From: Accumulibacter sp.
Lineage (GTDB): Bacteria > Pseudomonadota > Gammaproteobacteria > Burkholderiales > Rhodocyclaceae
Reading direction: 5' to 3'
Assembly (NCBI RefSeq): GCF_036625195.1
Contig: NZ_JAZKUG010000001.1
Coordinates: 1,488,001-1,552,000, forward strand
Length of the DNA: 64,000 nt
Numbering within the stretch: position 1 is the stretch's first letter; every line of letters begins with the position of its first letter. The notes beneath the pieces are model-generated. The model did no database searches and was not told the origin of the DNA. It worked only from the letters and a program-made list of their open reading frames with translations. The translations under genes were made by a program, and so were the position numbers. Below, piece by piece: positions 47,801-56,800 of this stretch.

Positions 47801-50800
47801 GGACCTACAGCGCGGCGCACACCGTGACGCAGGCCGAGATCGACAGCGACGGTGGTGGCGACGGCGACCTGGACAACATTGCGACCGCCGACAGCGACCA
47901 GACCGGGCCGGACAGCGACGACGAGGCCGTGCCGGTTGCACAGCGGCCGAGCCTGAACATCGTCAAGACGGCCGACCCGTCAGGCCAGGTGGCCGATGTG
48001 GCGGGTGAGGCGATCACCTACACGATCACGGTGGCGAACACGGGCAACCAGTCGCTGACCGGCGTCGTGGTGAGCGACCCGAACGCGACGGCACAGGCCC
48101 CGACCTACGTCAGCGGCGACGCGGGCGTGCTTGGTGTCCTCGACGCGGGCGAGACGTGGACCTACAGCGCGGCGCACACCGTGACGCAGGCCGAGATCGA
48201 CAGCGACGGTGGTGGCGACGGCGACCTGGACAACACGGCGACCGCCGACAGCGACCAGACCGGGCCGGACAGCGACGACGAGGCCGTGCCGGTTGCACAG
48301 CGGCCGAGCCTGAACATCGTCAAGACGGCCGACCCGTCAGGCCAGGTGGCCGATGTGGCGGGTGAGGCGATCACCTACACGATCACGGTGGCGAACACGG
48401 GCAACCAGTCGCTGACCGGCATCGTGGTGAGCGACCCGAACGCGACGGCACAGGCCCCGACCTACGTCAGCGGCGACGCGGGCGTGCTTGGTGTCCTCGA
48501 CGTGGGCGAGACGTGGACCTACAGCGCGGCGCACACCGTGACGCAGGCCGAGATCGACAGCGACGGTGGTGGCGACGGCGACCTGGACAACATTGCGACC
48601 GCCGACAGCGACCAGACCGGGCCGGACAGCGACGACGAGGCCGTGCCGGTTGCACAGCGGCCGAGCCTGAACATCGTCAAGACGGCCGACCCGTCAGGCC
48701 AGGTGGCCGATGTGGCGGGTGAGGCGATCACCTACACGATCACGGTGGCGAATACGGGCAACCAGTCGCTGACCGGCATCGTGGTGAGCGACCCGAACGC
48801 GACGGCGCAGGCCCCGACCTACGTCAGCGGTGACGCCGGCGTGATCGGCACCCTGGACGTGGGCGAGACGTGGACCTACAGCGCGGCGCACACCGTGACG
48901 CAGGGCGAGATCGACAGCAATGGCGGCGGCGATGGCTTCATCGAGAACATTGCGACTGCCGACAGCGACCAGACGGATCCGGACAGCGACGACGAGGCCG
49001 TGCCGGTTGCGCGCGCCCCGAGCCTGAACATTGTCAAGACGGCCGACCCGTCGGGCCAGGTGGCCGATGTGGCAGGTGAGGCGATCAGCTACACGATCAC
49101 GGTGGCGAACACGGGCAACCAGTCGCTGACCGGCATCGTGGTGAGCGACCCGAACGCGACGGCGCAGGCCCCGACCTACGTCAGCGGTGACGCCGGCGTG
49201 ATCGGCACCCTGGACGTGGGCGAGACGTGGACCTACAGCGCGGCGCACACCGTGACGCAGGGCGAGATCGACAGCAATGGCGGCGGCGATGGCTTCATCG
49301 AGAACATTGCGACTGCCGACAGCGACCAGACGGATCCGGACACGGACGACGAGGCCGTGCCGGTTGCACAGCGGCCGAGCCTGAACATCGTCAAGACGGC
49401 CGACCCGTCAGGCCAGGTGGCCGATGTGGCGGGTGAGGCGATCACCTACACGATCACGGTGGCGAACACGGGCAACCAGTCGCTGACCGGCATCGTGGTG
49501 AGCGACCCGAACGCGACGGCACAGGCCCCGACCTACGTCAGCGGCGACGCGGGCGTGCTTGGTGTCCTCGACGTGGGCGAGACGTGGACCTACAGCGCGG
49601 CGCACACCGTGACGCAGGCCGAGATCGACAGCAACGGCGGTGGCGACGGCTTCATCGACAACATTGCGACCGCCGACAGCGACCAGACCGGGCCGGACAC
49701 CGACGACGCGAGGGTTCCGGTCGGCGACACACCGGCGCTGGAGATCAACAAGGTTGCCGACCCGTCAGGCCAGGTGGCCGATGTGGCGGGTGAGGCGATC
49801 ACCTACACGATCACGGTGGCGAACACGGGCAACCAGTCGCTGACCGGCATCGTGGTGAGCGACCCGAACGCGACGGCACAGGCCCCGACCTATGTCAGCG
49901 GCGACGCGGGCGTGCTTGGTGTCCTCGACGTGGGCGAGACGTGGACCTACAGCGCGGCGCACACCGTGACGCAGGCCGAGATCGACAGCGGCGGTGGTGG
50001 CGACGGCGACCTGGACAACATTGCGACCGCCGACAGCGACCAGACCGGGCCGGACAGCGACGACGAGGCCGTGCCGGTTGCACAGCGGCCGAGCCTGAAC
50101 ATCGTCAAGACGGCCGACCCGTCAGGCCAGGTGGCCGATGTGGCGGGTGAGGCGATCACCTACACGATCACGGTGGCGAACACGGGCAACCAGTCGCTGA
50201 CCGGCGTCGTGGTGAGCGACCCGAACGCGACGGCACAGGCCCCGACCTACGTCAGCGGCGACGCGGGCGTGCTTGGTGTCCTCGACGCGGGCGAGACGTG
50301 GACCTACAGCGCGGCGCACACCGTGACGCAGGCCGAGATCGACAGCGACGGTGGTGGCGACGGCGACCTGGACAACACGGCGACCGCCGACAGCGACCAG
50401 ACGGATCCGGACACGGACGACGAGGCCGTGCCGGTTGCACAGCGGCCGAGCCTGAACATCGTCAAGACGGCCGACCCGTCAGGCCAGGTGGCCGATGTGG
50501 CGGGTGAGGCGATCACCTACACGATCACGGTGGCGAACACGGGCAACCAGTCGCTGACCGGCATCGTGGTGAGCGACCCGAACGCGACGGCACAGGCCCC
50601 GACCTACGTCAGCGGCGACGCGGGCGTGCTTGGTGTCCTCGACGCGGGCGAGACGTGGACCTACAGCGCGGCGCACACCGTGACGCAGGCCGAGATCGAC
50701 AGCGACGGCGGTGGCGACGGCGACCTGGACAACACGGCGACCGCCGACAGCGACCAGACCGGGCCGGACAGCGACGACGAGGCCGTGCCGGTTGCACAGC

Positions 50801-53800
50801 GGCCGAGCCTGAACATTGTCAAGACGGCCGACCCGTCGGGCCAGGTGGCCGATGTGGCAGGTGAGGCGATCAGCTACACGATCACGGTGGCGAACACGGG
50901 CAACCAGTCGCTGACCGGCATCGTGGTGAGCGACCCGAACGCGACGGCACAGGCCCCGACCTATGTCAGCGGCGACGCGGGCGTGCTTGGTGTCCTCGAC
51001 GTGGGCGAGACGTGGACCTACAGCGCGGCGCACACCGTGACGCAGGCCGAGATCGACAGCGACGGTGGTGGCGACGGCGACCTGGACAACATTGCGACCG
51101 CCGACAGCGACCAGACCGGGCCGGACAGCGACGACGAGGCCGTGCCGGTTGCACAGCGGCCGAGCCTGAACATCGTCAAGACGGCCGACCCGTCAGGCCA
51201 GGTGGCCGATGTGGCGGGTGAGGCGATCACCTACACGATCACGGTGGCGAACACGGGCAACCAGTCGCTGACCGGCATCGTGGTGAGCGACCCGAACGCG
51301 ACGGCACAGGCCCCGACCTATGTCAGCGGCGACGCGGGCGTGCTTGGTGTCCTCGACGTGGGCGAGACGTGGACCTACAGCGCGGCGCACACCGTGACGC
51401 AGGCCGAGATCGACAGCGACGGTGGTGGCGACGGCGACCTGGACAACATTGCGACCGCCGACAGCGACCAGACGGATCCGGACACGGACGACGAGGCCGT
51501 GCCGGTTGCACAGCGGCCGAGCCTGAACATCGTCAAGACGGCCGACCCGTCAGGCCAGGTGGCCGATGTGGCGGGTGAGGCGATCACCTACACGATCACG
51601 GTGGCGAACACGGGCAACCAGTCGCTGACCGGCATCGTGGTGAGCGACCCGAACGCGACGGCACAGGCCCCGACCTATGTCAGCGGCGACGCGGGCGTGC
51701 TTGGTGTCCTCGACGTGGGCGAGACGTGGACCTACAGCGCGGCGCACACCGTGACGCAGGCCGAGATCGACAGCGACGGCGGTGGCGACGGCTTCATCGA
51801 CAACATTGCGACCGCCGACAGCGACCAGACCGGGCCGGACACCGACGACGCGAGGGTTCCGGTCGGCGACACACCGGCGCTGGAGATCAACAAGGTTGCC
51901 GACCCGTCAGGCCAGGTGGCCGATGTGGCGGGTGAGGCGATCAGCTACACGATCACGGTGGCGAACACGGGCAACCAGTCGCTGACCGGCGTCGTGGTGA
52001 GCGACCCGAACGCGACGGCACAGGCCCCGACCTATGTCAGCGGCGACGCGGGCGTGCTTGGTGTCCTCGACGTGGGCGAGACGTGGACCTACAGCGCGGC
52101 GCACACCGTGACGCAGGCCGAGATCGACAGCGACGGTGGTGGCGACGGCGACCTGGACAACATTGCGACCGCCGACAGCGACCAGACGGATCCGGACACG
52201 GACGACGAGGCCGTGCCGGTTGCACAGCGGCCGAGCCTGAACATCGTCAAGACGGCCGACCCGTCAGGCCAGGTGGCCGATGTGGCGGGTGAGGCGATCA
52301 CCTACACGATCACGGTGGCGAACACGGGCAACCAGTCGCTGACCGGCATCGTGGTGAGCGACCCGAACGCGACGGCACAGGCCCCGACCTACGTCAGCGG
52401 CGACGCGGGCGTGCTTGGTGTCCTCGACGTGGGCGAGACGTGGACCTACAGCGCGGCGCACACCGTGACGCAGGCCGAGATCGACAGCGACGGCGGCGGC
52501 GATGGCGACATCGACAACACCGCGACGGCCGACAGCGACCAGACGACCCCGGTCAGCGACAGCGAGAGCGTCCCGATCGCCCAACTGGGCGGCCTGACGA
52601 TCGTCAAGGCGGCCAGCGTCCCGGGTGACGCCGACGGCATCATCGACAGCGCCAGCGACGACATCCTCTACACCGTCACGGTGACCAACACCGGCAACCA
52701 GACGCTGAGCAACGTCGTCGTCACCGACCCGCTGGCCATCACGGCGGCGAACCCGGGCGGCGTGATCGGCACGATTGCCGCGTTCGCCCCGGGCGGCAGC
52801 CAGAGCTTCAGCTTCAGCTACGACGTCCAGCAGTCCGACATCGACAACAACGGTGGCGGCGATGGCGACATCGACAACACCGCGACGGCCGACAGCGACC
52901 AGACGAGCCCGGTCAGCGACAGCGAGAGCGTCCCGATCGCCCAACTGCCTGGCCTGACGATCGTCAAGGCGGCCAGCGTCCCGGGTGACGCCGACGGCAT
53001 CATCGACAGCGCCGCCGACGACATCCTCTACACCGTCACGGTGACCAACACCGGCAACCAGACGCTGAGCAACGTCGTCGTCACCGACCCGCTGGCCATC
53101 ACGGCGGCGAACCCGGGCGGCGTGATCGGCACGATTGCCGCCTTCGCCCCGGGTGCCAGCCAGAGCTTCAGCTTCAGCTACGACGTCCAGCAGTCCGACA
53201 TCGACAACAACGGCGGCGGCGATGGCGACATCGACAACACCGCGACGGCCGACAGCGACCAGACGACCCCGGTCAGCGACAGCGAGAGCGTCCCGATCGC
53301 CCAACTGGGCGGCCTGACGATCGTCAAGGCGGCCAGCGTCCCGGGTGACGCCGACGGCATCATCGACAGCGCCGCCGACGACATCCTCTACACCGTCACG
53401 GTGACCAACACCGGCAACCAGACGCTGAGCAACGTCGTCGTCACCGACCCGCTGGCCATCACGGCGGCGAACCCGGGCGGCGTGATCGGCACGATTGCCG
53501 CGTTCGCCCCGGGCGGCAGCCAGAGCTTCAGCTTCAGCTACGACGTCCAGCAGTCCGACATCGACAACAACGGTGGCGGCGATGGCGACATCGACAACAC
53601 CGCGACGGCCGACAGCGACCAGACGAGCCCGGTCAGCGACAGCGAGAGCGTCCCGATCGCCCAACTGCCTGGCCTGACGATCGTCAAGGCGGCCAGCGTC
53701 CCGGGTGACGCCGACGGCATCATCGACAGCGCCGCCGACGACATCCTCTACACCGTCACGGTGACCAACACCGGCAACCAGACGCTGAGCAACGTCGTCG

Positions 53801-56800
53801 TCACCGACCCGCTGGCCATCACGGCGGCGAACCCGGGCGGCGTGATCGGCACGATTGCCGCCTTCGCCCCGGGTGCCAGCCAGAGCTTCAGCTTCAGCTA
53901 CGACGTCCAGCAGTCCGACATCGACAACAACGGCGGCGGCGATGGCGACATCGACAACACCGCGACGGCCGACAGCGACCAGACGACCCCGGTCAGCGAC
54001 AGCGAGAGCGTCCCGATCGCCCAACTGGGCGGCCTGACGATCGTCAAGGCGGCCAGCGTCCCGGGTGACGCCGACGGCATCATCGACAGCGCCGCCGACG
54101 ACATCCTCTACACCGTCACGGTGACCAACACCGGCAACCAGACGCTGAGCAACGTCGTCGTCACCGACCCGCTGGCCATCACGGCGGCGAACCCGGGCGG
54201 CGTGATCGGCACGATTGCCGCGTTCGCCCCGGGTGCCAGCCAGAGCTTCAGCTTCAGCTACGACGTCCAGCAGTCCGACATCGACAACAACGGCGGCGGC
54301 GATGGCGACATCGACAACACCGCGACGGCCGACAGCGACCAGACGAGCCCGGTCAGCGACAGCGAGAGCGTCCCGATCGCCCAACTGCCTGGCCTGACGA
54401 TCGTCAAGGCGGCCAGCGTCCCGGGTGACGCCGACGGCATCATCGACAGCGCCAGCGACGACATCCTCTACACCGTCACGGTGACCAACACCGGCAACCA
54501 GACGCTGAGCAACGTCGTCGTCACCGACCCGCTGGCCATCACGGCGGCGAACCCGGGCGGCGTGATCGGCACGATTGCCGCGTTCGCCCCGGGTGCCAGC
54601 CAGAGCTTCAGCTTCAGCTACGACGTCCAGCAGTCCGACATCGACAACAACGGCGGCGGCGATGGCGACATCGACAACACCGCGACGGCCGACAGCGACC
54701 AGACGAGCCCGGTCAGCGACAGCGAGAGCGTCCCGATCGCCCAACTGCCTGGCCTGACGATCGTCAAGGCGGCCAGCGTCCCGGGTGACGCCGACGGCAT
54801 CATCGACAGCGCCAGCGACGACATCCTCTACACCGTCACGGTGACCAACACCGGCAACCAGACGCTGAGCAACGTCGTCGTCACCGACCCGCTGGCCATC
54901 ACGGCGGCGAACCCGGGCGGCGTGATCGGCACGATTGCCGCCTTCGCCCCGGGTGCCAGCCAGAGCTTCAGCTTCAGCTACGACGTCCAGCAGTCCGACA
55001 TCGACAACAACGGTGGCGGCGATGGCGACATCGACAACACCGCGACGGCCGACAGCGACCAGACGAGCCCGGTCAGCGACAGCGAGAGCGTCCCGATCGC
55101 CCAACTGCCTGGCCTGACGATCGTCAAGGCGGCCAGCGTCCCGGGTGACGCCGACGGCATCATCGACAGCGCCGCCGACGACATCCTCTACACCGTCACG
55201 GTGACCAACACCGGCAACCAGACGCTGAGCAACGTCGTCGTCACCGACCCGCTGGCCATCACGGCGGCGAACCCGGGCGGCGTGATCGGCACGATTGCCG
55301 CGTTCGCCCCGGGCGGCAGCCAGAGCTTCAGCTTCAGCTACGACGTCCAGCAGTCCGACATCGACAACAACGGTGGCGGCGATGGCGACATCGACAACAC
55401 CGCGACGGCCGACAGCGACCAGACGAGCCCGGTCAGCGACAGCGAGAGCGTCCCGATCGCCCAACTGCCTGGCCTGACGATCGTCAAGGCGGCCAGCGTC
55501 CCGGGTGACGCCGACGGCATCATCGACAGCGCCGCCGACGACATCCTCTACACCGTCACGGTGACCAACACCGGCAACCAGACGCTGAGCAACGTCGTCG
55601 TCACCGACCCGCTGGCCATCACGGCGGCGAACCCGGGCGGCGTGATCGGCACGATTGCCGCCTTCGCCCCGGGTGCCAGCCAGAGCTTCAGCTTCAGCTA
55701 CGACGTCCAGCAGTCCGACATCGACAACAACGGCGGCGGCGATGGCGACATCGACAACACCGCGACGGCCGACAGCGACCAGACGACCCCGGTCAGCGAC
55801 AGCGAGAGCGTCCCGATCGCCCAACTGGGCGGCCTGACGATCGTCAAGGCGGCCAGCGTCCCGGGTGACGCCGACGGCATCATCGACAGCGCCGCCGACG
55901 ACATCCTCTACACCGTCACGGTGACCAACACCGGCAACCAGACGCTGAGCAACGTCGTCGTCACCGACCCGCTGGCCATCACGGCGGCGAACCCGGGCGG
56001 CGTGATCGGCACGATTGCCGCGTTCGCCCCGGGTGCCAGCCAGAGCTTCAGCTTCACCTACGACGTCCAGCAGTCCGACATCGACAACAACGGCGGCGGC
56101 GATGGCGACATCGACAACACCGCGACGGCCGACAGCGACCAGACGAGCCCGGTCAGCGACAGCGAGAGCGTCCCGATCGCCCAACTGCCTGGCCTGACGA
56201 TCGTCAAGGCGGCCAGCGTCCCGGGTGACGCCGACGGCATCATCGACAGCGCCAGCGACGACATCCTCTACACCGTCACGGTGACCAACACCGGCAACCA
56301 GACGCTGAGCAACGTCGTCGTCACCGACCCGCTGGCCATCACGGCGGCGAACCCGGGCGGCGTGATCGGCACGATTGCCGCGTTCGCCCCGGGTGCCAGC
56401 CAGAGCTTCAGCTTCAGCTACGACGTCCAGCAGTCCGACATCGACAACAACGGCGGCGGCGATGGCGACATCGACAACACCGCGACGGCCGACAGCGACC
56501 AGACGAGCCCGGTCAGCGACAGCGAGAGCGTCCCGATCGCCCAACTGCCTGGCCTGACGATCGTCAAGGCGGCCAGCGTCCCGGGTGACGCCGACGGCAT
56601 CATCGACAGCGCCAGCGACGACATCCTCTACACCGTCACGGTGACCAACACCGGCAACCAGACGCTGAGCAACGTCGTCGTCACCGACCCGCTGGCCATC
56701 ACGGCGGCGAACCCGGGCGGCGTGATCGGCACGATTGCCGCGTTCGCCCCGGGTGCCAGCCAGAGCTTCAGCTTCAGCTACGACGTCCAGCAGTCCGACA

